A stretch of 64,000 nucleotides of DNA from an uncultured Prevotellaceae bacterium (lineage in GTDB: Bacteria > Bacteroidota > Bacteroidia > Bacteroidales > Bacteroidaceae), in contig ONDP01000013.1 in NCBI GenBank assembly GCA_900316645.1, forward strand, positions 62,001 through 126,000, given 5' to 3'. Positions 41,939 through 54,100 of this stretch are shown here, in pieces. The notes beneath the pieces are model-generated. The model did no database searches. It had not been told where the DNA came from and was given only the letters and a program-made list of their open reading frames with translations. Both the position numbers and the translations under genes were made by a program. The stretch's first letter is position 1. Every line of letters starts with the position of its first letter.

Positions 41939-43687
41939 ATGAGCATTGCACGAAATTCCTATCTGATAACCAAGGCAATGAGGAACTTCCTCTTGGCAAG
42001 CATCTTCACGATGGCGTTGGCGCAGGTCAACACCACCGTCGATGGCATTATCGTGAGTCATTTGGTAGCTCCTGATGCCCTTTCGGCTGTCAACTTGTAT
42101 ATGCCCATATCGTTGCTTATCACGTCGTTCAGTACATTGTTCGGCATCAGTGCCACCATCGTTGCTGCCAGGGCATTGGGCGAGCGCGACAAGATGTATG
42201 TAGAGCGCCTGCTGTCCACCGCCGTACTGTCAATTGTCGTTGTCGGCGTATTGATAGCTGTGGGGGGAAGGGTGTTCCAGCATTCCATCTCAGAACTGAT
42301 ATGTCATGAGGACTGTTTGCGACCCTATTTCAATAGTTACATGTCGGTCATGATGACATTCTCCTTCATCACCATGATGTCGGCTTTGGCCAATGAGTCG
42401 GTATCCATTGACGGACACCCTGAGCTGGCCACCAAATCCATTGGGTTGACAGCCTTGTGTAACGTTGTTCTGGACCTGCTTTTCGTAGGAGTATTCAAAC
42501 TTGGTATTGCCGGTTCCGCCTATGCCACCATCTGTGCAACCACCATCAACATCCTTTTCCTGAGCCGATATCTTTATGGCGGTCAATGCTCGTTCCGCAT
42601 CAACCCCTTTACCAAGTCGGACTGGAAAAGTCTGAAGGAAAACACCCTACAGGGCACACCGCTTATTATCAGTAATTTGATATTGACAGCGATGTTCCTG
42701 CTCATGAACAACATCATCCAGGACAAACAGGGAGCAAACGGCATGTTTACCGTATCGGTATGCATCAATCTGCTATCCATTGGCATGATGTTTTCAGGTG
42801 GTGTGGGCTCCGCCACTCTCACCATTGGAGGATTCCTGCGCGGGCAGCAAGACTTTATCGGTCTGCGCATGCTTGTCTCCAAGGCTGTCAGGTGGCTTTT
42901 GTTCAGCCTGATTGTGGTTGTAGGCATTATTATCCTGTTCCCCGGACTCATCAGTTCGCTGTTTGGAGCCAACACGCCGGAACTGACACAATATGTTGAC
43001 CGTGTGCTGCGCATCTTCGCCCCGATGCTGCCGTTCATCCTGCTGACACTGCTGCTCGCAAATGTTTACCAAATGCTGGGCCATATGTTTATGACAATAG
43101 CTGTTGTCATCATGTTCCCTATCACGCTCATTCCAAGCCTGCTGCTATGGCCGGAGATAGGCGGCAACGATGCCATTTGGTATGCCTTCCCCACCACAGG
43201 CGTTCTGGTAATGACGCTTACCTTCGTCATCACGGAGGTGTACAAGATAAAAAAAGGCAATGTATCCCGCCTCACCTTGGTACCTATCACCACCGAGGAA
43301 GAGAAAAATGCTTTCAATATCTCCATTCAGGCAAATACGGAGAAAATGTCACAGTCTATGGCCAGCGTTCGCCAGTATCTTGCTAATGCCGGAGTCGAGA
43401 AGAACCTGGCTCACAACATCGCCCTCTGCATTGAGGAATTGCTGCTTAATATTGTGCACCATGCAGGTCGCAATATGCAGCGTCACTATATCGACGTACA
43501 TATTCATGAGCAAGGTGGACAGATGCTGGCTTCCGTAAAGGACGACGGACGTGCCTTCGACCCTGTTCACTTCGATATTGAGAAGCGCCAAGCCGGGTTG
43601 AAAATACTAAACGGACTTTGTCCGGATTTGGACTATCAGTACATGTACGGTCAGAACATGACTTTCATGAAGTGGAACAGACATTGA
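41939..43687 (+). CDS. MATE transporter fused to a GHKL (RsbW-like) ATPase, in the NRPS operon
   Basis: 582 residues with the same layout as the protein encoded at 20592-22364. The MATE half (VNTTVDGIIVSHLVAPDALSAVNLYMP at the start) is followed by a GHKL ATPase with N-box (CIEELLLNIVHHA), G1 (VKDDGRAFDP) and G2-like GLKIL, ending in YMYGQNMTFMKW. It is placed 28 bases after the ligase gene and 18 bases before the NRPS start, so the three are very likely one transcript. A MATE exporter next to an NRPS would fit export of the product or self-resistance. The ATPase might couple transport to a regulatory switch, but nothing here shows it. Confidence 0.87.
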   Translation: MSIARNSYLITKAMRNFLLASIFTMALAQVNTTVDGIIVSHLVAPDALSAVNLYMPISLLITSFSTLFGISATIVAARALGERDKMYVERLLSTAVLSIVVVGVLIAVGGRVFQHSISELICHEDCLRPYFNSYMSVMMTFSFITMMSALANESVSIDGHPELATKSIGLTALCNVVLDLLFVGVFKLGIAGSAYATICATTINILFLSRYLYGGQCSFRINPFTKSDWKSLKENTLQGTPLIISNLILTAMFLLMNNIIQDKQGANGMFTVSVCINLLSIGMMFSGGVGSATLTIGGFLRGQQDFIGLRMLVSKAVRWLLFSLIVVVGIIILFPGLISSLFGANTPELTQYVDRVLRIFAPMLPFILLTLLLANVYQMLGHMFMTIAVVIMFPITLIPSLLLWPEIGGNDAIWYAFPTTGVLVMTLTFVITEVYKIKKGNVSRLTLVPITTEEEKNAFNISIQANTEKMSQSMASVRQYLANAGVEKNLAHNIALCIEELLLNIVHHAGRNMQRHYIDVHIHEQGGQMLASVKDDGRAFDPVHFDIEKRQAGLKILNGLCPDLDYQYMYGQNMTFMKWNRH

Positions 43688-43705
43688 AAACAAAAAACTC
43701 ACCAT

Positions 43706-46700
43706 ATGAAGACTTATCCTTTATTACAGTCACAGTTAGGCATTTTTATGGAGTGGTCAAAAGATCCTTCCGTAACCCAGTATAACTTGCCAACATGTTC
43801 AAAACTATCTAAGACTATTGATGTCAACAGGCTACAGCAGGCGCTGGAAAGACTCACTCGTGAACGAAGCGTGCTGCGTACGCACTTTGTGATTGAAAAC
43901 GGAGAGCCTCGTCAGTATGTGGACGACCAGATGGTTGTTCCTGTTCTGAGGAAAACCATGTCTGACCAGGAAACGGCAGACTACATAGACCATGATTTCG
44001 TACGGCCCTTTGACCTGTTGAGTGGTGAGCCACTGCTGAGGCTTGAGCTGATAGAGGCAGAGACATCGAACTGGCTCCTCGTGGACATTCACCATTCCAT
44101 CGGTGATGGTGTGACGCTGGCTCCTAACATGACCATCTACGACATTCCCGCTGCCTACAATGGTGATGCGTTGGAAGAGACGCCATACGGCATGTACGAA
44201 TATGCTGAGGACGAACAGGCATCGTTCGGTACAGAGAACTATGAACGTGCCGCACAATATTATAAGGAGAAGTTTGCAGGAATAGATTTCGTCACACTGG
44301 CAGGCAACCCGGACAGCCATCTTGGCAATATGGTGCGCGAGAGTGCCTTCATGCCTGTGGATGAGGTTGACAAATGGTGTGCAGAGAACGGTACGTCGAG
44401 CAATCTGCTATACATGGCAGCCTTCAGTCTGGTGATGAGTCGTTTTTCACGCGAGAAGCAGGTGGCATACTACAGCGTGAACCACGGTCGAATGGACAAG
44501 CGTCTGGCGCGTGCCTATGGTATGTTTGTGAAGAGTGTGCCCATTTTGGCAGACGTGAATCCCGAGGAGAAAGTCATTGATTTCATCAAAGGTTTCCGCC
44601 GTGAGTTGATGTCAACCATCCGCTATGGTGTCTATCCCTTCAATCACTTCTGCCGTGACCTGGGTGTCAAGCCGATGGTGTCGTTCGGATTCCAGGGTTA
44701 TGCCATGCAGGAGTATTTTGAACTGGAAGGCGAACGCTGTACGTCGGTACAGCTGCCAAAGGGTAAGATTGACGACGACATGTCGTGTGTCATCTATCTG
44801 CGTAACGGACAGTATGACATCCGTATGGAGAGCAGCGATGCCTTGAACAGCAAAGAGACGCTGCGCACGGTGGCAGATGCTGTGAAGCACGCTACCGAAT
44901 ATATGATGGCTCACCCCGAGGCAAGACTCGACGAGATAGAATTGCTCTCCAGCGAAGAGCAAGCAACCATTGCCGCCCAGAGTCAGGGACGTCAGGTGAC
45001 AATAGACAGCACCCAGACGTTCCCGTCGCTGTTCATGGCGCAAGCCGCCAAGACGCCTTCGGCACTCGCTGTCGTTGACGAAAAAGGCAGTTACACATAC
45101 GAAAAACTTAACGCCATCACTGGAGCGCTGGCCAGTCGCCTTCTGGAAATGGGAGTTGAGAAAAACCACTTTGTCAGCATCATGCTGGGCTACCAGAAGG
45201 AGTTCGTCGTGGCTGCTCTTGGTGTTGAGAAGTGTGGTGGCGCCTATGTTCCCCTGGACTATGACTATCCGAACGACCGTCTTCTTTATATGCTGGAAGA
45301 CTCCGAGAGTCAGGTGCTCATCACCAGTCATCCCATCTTCAACGAGAAGAACGCCGAGGGTGAATTTAGTGCCAAGAACATCCTGTTCATCGATGACTTC
45401 CTAACAGAAGTCAGTGCGGACAGCGGTTCACCCGCTGACCAAACCAATTTCGCCACTCCCGACAGCCTGGCCTATATGATCTATACATCAGGTTCGACAG
45501 GTAAGCCGAAGGGAGTGATGATTCCTCACCGTGCTAAAGCCAACTTCGTACAATTTATTGCACGCGAATGGGGACACACCCAGAAAAGCCATATCTGCTG
45601 TCATTCCTCGTTCTCGTTCGATGCATCTATTGAGGACCTCTATCCCGTGCTTACAGTAGGTGGTACGCTATATACCGTTCCACAGGAAGCCCGCAAGGAT
45701 ATGGAACTGTTGCACGACTTTATTCTGAAGAACGGAATCACAGGCGGTTGCTACACCACACAGCTGGGACAACTGTTGCTGCAGATGTATCCAGACCTGC
45801 CTGTCGACTACCTCGTGGTGGGTGGTGAGAAGATGACGGCCAATCCAGATTGCCGCTGTCGCCTGATCAATACATACGGACCCACTGAGTTTACGGTCGA
45901 TGCTACTTTCTTCGAACTGAAAAAAGATCGCGAATACAAGAATATCCCCATTGGACGTCCGCTCGACAATCTGGCTGCCTACGTGGTAGATGCTGCCGGG
46001 CACTTGCTGCCGCTGGGTATGGCAGGTGAGTTGTGTATGGCTGGTGCGCAGATGGCTGCTGGCTATTGGAAACGCGAGGACCTGACGGCAGAGAAATTCT
46101 CTGACATCATGGTTAACGGCAAACAGGTCAAGGTATATCATACTGGCGATTTGGTGCGCTACAACAGCGATGGCGACCTGGAATACATGGGTCGTATCGA
46201 CAACCAAGTGAAGTTGCGCGGATTCCGCATCGAGCTGGGAGAAATAGAGACGCTCATCGGTAAGTATGAAGGTGTGGACATGCAGAGCGTACAGGTCAAG
46301 GAGGTTGGTGGTGTTCAGCACCTTGTGGCCTACTATTCTGCCCGTACTGAAATAGACAAGTCTGCCTTAGAGCGCTACTTGTCAGAGAGTCTGACGGAGT
46401 ATATGGTGCCCGATGTCTATATGCAACTCGACGAGATGCCGCTCACTCCTAACGGCAAGGTGGACACGAAGGCGCTGCCTGAACCTGAGGTAGGACAAAC
46501 GGAATACGTAGAGCCGGAAGGTGAGAAGGAAATCCTGGTAGCCTCCTGCATCGCCCAGGTGCTGAATACGCAGGGCAACGTGGGTGCGTTGGATAGCTTC
46601 TTCTCTCTTGGAGGAGACTCCATCAAGTCTATCCGACTGGTGAGCCTGCTGCGTCAGAAAGGTCTCTCTCTGTCCGTTGCCGATGTGATGAAAGGCAATA

Positions 46701-48130
46701 CTGTCAGGGGTATTGCCGCTCTGGCAGAAATGGGTGAGACGATAGAGATTCCACAAGAGTCGGTAGAAGGCGAGATCCTGCAAGGCGCCATCATGCGCTA
46801 TTTCTTCAACTTGAACCTGCCTCATGCTGAACATTATAATCAGAGCGTAGCCTTCGAAAGTGCTGTACGACTTGACACAAAGGCACTTCGTGCCGCCCTG
46901 GATGCTGTGGTAAATCATCACGACATGCTCCGTATGAGGGCAGAAGGCTCGAACGTATATATCAATAAACCAGGAGAAAAACTGTATGATTTCGTCGAGG
47001 AGGAAGTAAAGACGCTTGACGATATTGAAGCCAAGAGTAATGAACTGCAAAGCAAGATAAACCTGACAGAGGGACCTGTGCTGAAAGTGGCGCTCTTCCA
47101 TACTCCGGAGAAGGATGTGGTGGTCATGATTTGTCATCACTTGGCTGTTGACGGCGTTTCATGGCGCATCATAGCGGAAGACCTGAATGTTGGTTATCAG
47201 ATGTCTTCCGAGGGTAGGGAAATAACGTTGCCTAAGAAAACTCACTCATATAAGTATTACGCTGAAGCGATAGCACGCTATCGTGACAGTTATGCTTTGA
47301 GTAAAGAAAAGACATACTGGGAGACTGTCCAGAAGAAAATGGAGAAACTGCCACAGGGAGGCAATAATGGTACCCCAGGGCAGATGCAGAAACTGCACTC
47401 CACCTATACGAACGATAGTATCCGTCATCTGCTGACCGATGCACACCAAGCTTACGGCACCAACGAAAATGACCTGCTGGTAACGGCTCTTGTACGGAGT
47501 TATCGCAAACTGACGGGCAACGATAGTGCAAGTATCCTGATGGAAGGCCACGGACGCGAACCTATCCACGAACCATTGGTCACAGACCGCACGGTGGGAT
47601 GGTTTACATCTGCCTATCCAATTGTTGTAGAACATCTGAACGGTGACATTCGTCATGATGTACGTACGGTGAAGGAAACTTTCCGCAACGTGCCCAACAA
47701 GGGTCTTGGCTATGGTGTCCTGCAGTATATCCCTTCTGATGAAGGCGACACCAATCTACGTATAGACCTGACAGAACTGCTCGGACTGAACTATCTCGGT
47801 GAACTGACTGAAAGCGGTATGGAGGCCGTGCTGAATATCAATACGCAGATTCCTACCGGTATGATGGTCAACCCCGAAGGTGTCACTGGTCCTGCCTTCA
47901 TGATAGACTGCTCGATAGCAGGCACTACGTTGAACATCGAGGCTACTTACGACAGTAAGGTGTGGACGGCAGACCAGGCAGACGAGATGGTGAAGGCGTT
48001 TTGTGACGAAATAGAAACCATTGTAGCACATACCATTGGCATTACCAGCCCTGAAACCACAGCCTCCGACCTTGGTGCAACAGGGTGGACAGACGAGCAA
48101 TATGAGAAGTTAGTGGCAGCATACGCATCA
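43706..48130 (+). other. NRPS module 1: C-A-T-E
   Basis: C about 43706-44970 (HHSIGDG 44090-44110); A about 45010-46480 (YTSGSTGKPKG 45482-45514; HTGDL; GRIDNQVKLRG; NGKVDTK with Lys517); T with LGGDS, Ser codon 46619-46621; E about 46765-48080 (HHLAVDGVSW 47135; EGHGRE; VGWFTSAYP). Pocket code by alignment to GrsA-Phe: D A E C V G T V D K, with no amino acid assigned. Identical to module 3. The E domain predicts a D-residue. Confidence 0.85.
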
Positions 48131-51100
48131 CGTGGTGAGCGTATGGAGCGCATTTATCCGCTGTCACCCATGCAGGAAGGTATGCTGCTGGAGTATATGA
48201 TGAATCCAGAGACTACCTCCTACGTACTGCTCGACCGTTTTGCCATGAGTGTCCTGCCTACCGAAGAGCAGATGCGCTATGTACTCGACGCATTGGCCGC
48301 CAAGCACGAGGTGTTCCGTACGTCGGTGATTTATGAAGGGGTGGAAACTCCTTGTCAGGCCATCATCAACCGCAAGCTCGGACTGAAGTTCGTGGACATT
48401 TCTGAAGAACCAGACATCATGGCTGCTTCGAAACGTATTCATGAGGAAGAACTGCATTCAGGATTCAATCTGCAGACAGATCCGCTGTTCCGTGTCGTTG
48501 TCATGAAGACCTCTTCAGACAGTTGCCACATCCTGTTATGCACACACCATATTATTGTAGATGGATGGTGTCTGCCTATCTATCTGGGTGACTTCTTCAG
48601 CTTACTTACAGAGACCATGAAAGGCGGTGTACAGCAACTGCCTGAGCCTGAAGACCAGGGCAGATATGAAGAAGCCATCAGAAATATGCTGGCACTCGAC
48701 AAGAAGACATCCATGGCTTATTGGAAGACTTTGGTGGGTGACTATTGCGAGAAAGCCGTCATCCCATATTCCACTGACGACATGACGACGCTTAATCCGG
48801 GTGAGGTGCAGCGCGTCAGCATATCCGCTGAACTATTGGAGAAACTGAAGGCTACGGCGGGTACCTGTGGCGTGACCCTGAATACCATTGTAGAACTGGT
48901 ATGGGGACTGGTTCTCCAAACCTACAACCGCAGCAGCGATGTCATATTCGGAAAGGTAGTGTCAGGTCGTAACCGTGGAGATGTTACCGACCTGGTAGGC
49001 TTGTTCATCAACACCGTCCCTGTGCGAGTACGTACTGAAGGAGAGACTACTGTGCCGGAGGCACTGCGGGCATTGCAGCAGCAGGCATCAGAGACCAACC
49101 TGCATGACTACTGTCCGCTCTCAGAGATACAGCAACTTTCCGAACTTGGAAGCAATCTGTACCAGTCGCGTATCACCTTTGAAAACTATGAAGGTTCCGA
49201 CACGCTTTGGAATATGGCTAAGAGTGCTGGCGTGACAGTACTCGAATCAGAGGAAGTCAACTTCTCCGACCTGCACGTTACCGTTGGCAACAGTGCTACT
49301 GGCGACTTGCAGTTCAGTTTTACATACAATGGCCAGTTGTATTCCGAGGACACTATCGGCCATGTTAAAGAACTCTTCTGTCATTTGCTGGAGGAGATTG
49401 CTGCCAATGCCGACAGGAAGATTCGTGAACTGTCTCTGCTGTCGGATACTGAGAAGACACTTTTGAAAGGAATGCGCTGTACTGCTCAGGCCGATGTTCC
49501 GCTGAAACTTCACCACCAGCCGATAGAGAAGAATGCCATAGAGATTCCCGATGTGGTGGCACTTATTGCCAAGGACTGCACGTTGACCTTCCGTCAATTC
49601 AACGAAGAGGCTAACCGCATAGCCCATGCCTTGATAGAGCGTGGCGTGAAGCGTGGTGACCGGGTGGTACTGCTCTTGCCAAGAACGTCGGCTGTCATCG
49701 TGAGTATGTTCGGTGTCAGCAAGACCGGAGCCGCCTACATTCCCTGCGACCCCGCCTATCCAGCCGACCGCATCAACCTGATTATGACCGACTCTGAGGC
49801 GCAGTATGTCATTACTACCAAGGAGCATACTGCCGACTATGCTGCCGATAAGGTAATCCTCATCGACGACATTTACAAGAACGAGGCTTACAGTACAGAG
49901 AATCCACAAGTGGAAATATCACCTGAAGACCTGGCATACCTTATATATACATCAGGTTCTACAGGACGTCCCAAGGGCGTGATGCTGCGTCATGTCGGCA
50001 TTACCAACTACCTCTATAACCATCCTGCCAATATTCATGTCGCCGGCCTCAAGCGTCTTGGCGTGAAAACATATGTGTCTATCACAACCCTCTCGTTCGA
50101 CATGTCGCTGAAGGAGTTTGCCGGTTCACTCTACAACGGCATTACCACCGTGTTGGCTGACGAACAGGAAGTAATGGACCCCGTTCTCCTGGCAGAACTG
50201 ATGAAACGCACAGGAGCAGAGGCCATCAACGGTACCTGCTCGCGTATTCAGAGTTACCTTGAACTGCCTGCCTTCTGCGAAGCCATTAGCCACTGTAAGA
50301 TGGTATGGTCGGGTGGTGAGATGTATCCCATGGCACTGTTGAAGAAACTGCAGTCGCTGGGCGTTGAGATTATCAATACGTATGGACCCACGGAGATTAC
50401 CGTATCCTCCAACATTGCCAACCTCACCCACGCCAAGCGTGTCAATGTCGGTCGTCCGTTGCTCAACTATGTCGAATACATTGTCGATCAGTATAACCGT
50501 GAGGTTCCAGTGGGAGTTCCTGGCGAACTGCTCATTGGTGGTCCTGGTGTGGCCGTTGGTTACAACAACTTGCCAGAGATGACTGCTGAGCGCTTCGTAG
50601 AGTATCAGGGAGTGAGAGTTTACCGCTCTGGCGACCTGGCACGCTGGGTACCCGATGGCAGTGTGGAAATTCTGGGCCGCAATGACGATCAGGTGAAGTT
50701 GCGCGGATTCCGTGTGGAATTAGGCGAGATAGAAGGTGTTGCTGTGAAGTTCGACGGTTTACGACAAGCTGTGGCAGACATCAAGGAGATTGGCGCCATG
50801 CAGCATCTCTGTCTTTACTACACCTCTGACGAGGAATTGGACGAGGAGGCACTTAAGGCATTCCTTGCAGAGTCGCTGACGGAATATATGGTGCCGACAG
50901 CATACGTCCGCATTGATGCCATACCGCTGACACCTAACGGAAAAACCAACCGTAAGGCATTGCCTATACCGAAGATTCATCTGGAGGAAATCGTTCCTCC
51001 TGCTAATGAAACAGAGGCCAAGTTGCTGGAATTGATGAAACAGCAACTGAAGACAGACGAACTGGGCGTGACCACTAACCTTGTCACCATGGGCCTCAGT

Positions 51101-54100
51101 TCCATTGCCGCCATGCGCCTCTGTGCTATCCTTTTACAGCAGTACGAAATCAAGATTCCCGTCAAGGACATTCTGGAACATCCTACCGTTAGGGAGATGG
51201 CACAGCATTCGAAACACGAGAAGGCCGTGCAGTATAATCCTTATCCCATCAGGGAAACCTATCCGTTGTCAGAATCGCAGCGCGGAATGCTCATCGACTG
51301 TCTGATGAATCGCGATGCATTGCAGTATAACATTCCCGCCCTGCTGAAGTACAAGACGCTCGATATACCTCGTTTCAAGGAAGCGCTCGCAAAGGTGGGC
51401 GAGGCCCATCCCTACCTGAAGGCTCGTATCGCCATGCAGGGTGATGACTATGTACAGGTGCGCCGTGACGATGATCAGATAGTCATTGAAGAATACACAC
51501 TCGACTACGATCCCGACAGGGCGTTCTTCCAAGCACAGATTAAACCCTTCGACGTGCTGGGTGAACGACTCTACCGCTTTAAGCTCTACACCACACCGTC
51601 CTACTACTACCTTGTCATCGATATTCATCATATCATCAGCGACGGTAGCAGTAACTACATTCTCGCACGTGAAATGGAGAAAGCCTATTCCGGTCAGCCA
51701 CTGGTGAAGGAGTCATATACAGCCTTCGACCGTGCCATCGACGAGGAAAATATCATGAAGACCGAGCGTGGCATAGAGGCAGAGCAGTATTTCGACAACC
51801 TCATCAACGGAACGGAAGCAACCGTCTATCCATTATCAACAGATACGGGCGGTGATGCCGTCTATGGCGAATTGCTGGAGACGTTCCCCTCGGAAGCCAT
51901 CGACAAATTCTGTAAACAGCATGCGCTGGCGCCGAGTAGCTTCTTCCTTACGGTGTTCCATCATGTACTCCATCGTGTCACACGCGAAGAACGTACGTTA
52001 TTGTACTTTATCAGCAATGGTCGCTCAGAGGTGCAGTTAGAGAACTTCTTTGGTGTATTCGTCAAAACCATGCCAACTGTTGTCAGCGACTACAGTAGCG
52101 ACATTGTGACTTCCGTGCGTAATATGCACCAACAGATGCTCGACACCATCCAGCACGACTACTATCCGTTTACGAAAATGGTCGAGCGCCACGGACTCAA
52201 GGCAGAAATTCTCTACAACTACTTCGTTGACCTCCAGACCAATATGGCTCTCGACAACGATGCCGTAGAAGCAGTGCCACTTGAGTGGGATACGGCAAAG
52301 ACACCGCTTTCCATCACCATGCTCAAGGATAACGAAGGCAATTACGTCAGTTCCTTAGAGTACGACTCACGTTTGTACAGCGAGAGAGACATGCTGATCC
52401 TCAACAAAGCCTTCCGCGCCTTTGCTGAGAATGCTGTGGTTGCAAACATCCCACTCAGCCACATATCTATTATCAGCCCACAACAGGAAGCAGCTATCAA
52501 AGCGCTTTCAAAGGGTGAGACAATGGCTTGTGACACATCCATGACCTTCCCCGCTATTTTCTCACAGCAAGCAGCAGCAACTCCTGATGCCGTAGCTGTG
52601 GTCGACGAGGAGGGTAGCTATAGTTATGGTCAGTTGGATATGCTCTCCAACGCCCTGGCTGCAGAACTACGCTCGTTGGGCGTAGGAGCTCCCGACGTCA
52701 AGTCACCCTTTGTCAGCATCATGCTGGGTTACGAGAAAGCATTCCTGGTGGCAGCTATTGGTGTGGAGAAAGCTGGTGGTGCCTATGTGCCACTGGACTA
52801 CGAATATCCTAACGACCGACTGCTCTATATGTTGGAGGACAGCGAGAGTCAGGTGCTCATCACCAGTCATGCCATCTTCAACGAGAAGACCAGTGAGGGT
52901 GACAACTTCACGGCAAAGAACATCCTGTTCATTGATGACTTCCTGGCGAAAGCTCCCGTTTCCGCTGAGGCAGTGAACTATGCTGTGCCTGAGGGTTTGG
53001 CATATATGATCTATACCTCAGGATCAACAGGTAAGCCCAAGGGCGTGATGATTCCTCACAGGGCGAAGGCCAACTTCGTACAGTTTATCGCCAAGGAATG
53101 GCGACACACCGCTCAGAGCCGCATCTGTTGTCACTCGTCATTCTCGTTCGATGCGTCTATCGAGGACCTCTATCCTGTGCTCACAGTTGGCGGTACCCTT
53201 TATACCGTACCAAAGGAGGCACGTAAGGATCTGGTCATGCTCTATGACTTCATCGTCAAGAACAAGATAACTGGTGGCTGCTATACCACACAATTGGGTC
53301 TGATGCTGTTACAGCAGTTCCCCGACCTGCCTGTTGACTACCTTGTTGTTGGTGGAGAAAAAATGGCAGACAACCCCGACTGTAAGTGTCGTCTTATCAA
53401 TACCTATGGTCCGACCGAGTTTACCGTTGATGCAACGTTCTATGAGACGGAGCACGGACGTGACTATAAGAATATTCCTATCGGCCGACCGCTCTATAAC
53501 CTCTCTGCATTCGTCCTTGACCCGATGGGGCAGCTCGTTCCGCAGGGTGTTCCTGGTGAGTTATGCATGGCTGGTCCTCAGATTGCCTGTGGCTACTGGA
53601 AGCGTGAAGACCTGACGGCAGAGAAGTTCGTGGACTGTCCGTTTACGGAAGGAAAGATGTACCATACTGGAGACCTTGTGAAATACAACAGCGAGGGACA
53701 AATTGAGTACATGGGACGTATTGACAATCAGGTGAAACTGCGTGGCTTCCGTATTGAATTAGGTGAGATAGAAACCCTCATCAGCAAGTATGAAGGCGTC
53801 CAGATGCAGAGTGTACAGGTCAAGGAGATTGGCGGCGTACAGCACCTCTGTGCTTACTATACTGCTGACCGTCAGATAGACAGTGACGCACTGCGTGACT
53901 ACCTAGCAGAGCAACTGACAGACTATATGGTTCCCACGGCCTATATACAATTAGACCAGATGCCACTCACGCCCAACGGAAAGGTGAATACGAAGGCACT
54001 GCCTATGCCTGATATGCAGGCCGACGAACTCGTTGCTCCTGTCACGAAGACGGAGAAGAAACTTTTCTCACTTGCTGCCGAGATGCTGAAGCACGACAAG

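Noticed and set aside
41939..43687. The MATE-ATPase fusion as an assembly or frameshift artefact
   Set aside because: There is a single uninterrupted frame, and an independent paralogue at 20592-22364 has the same layout.
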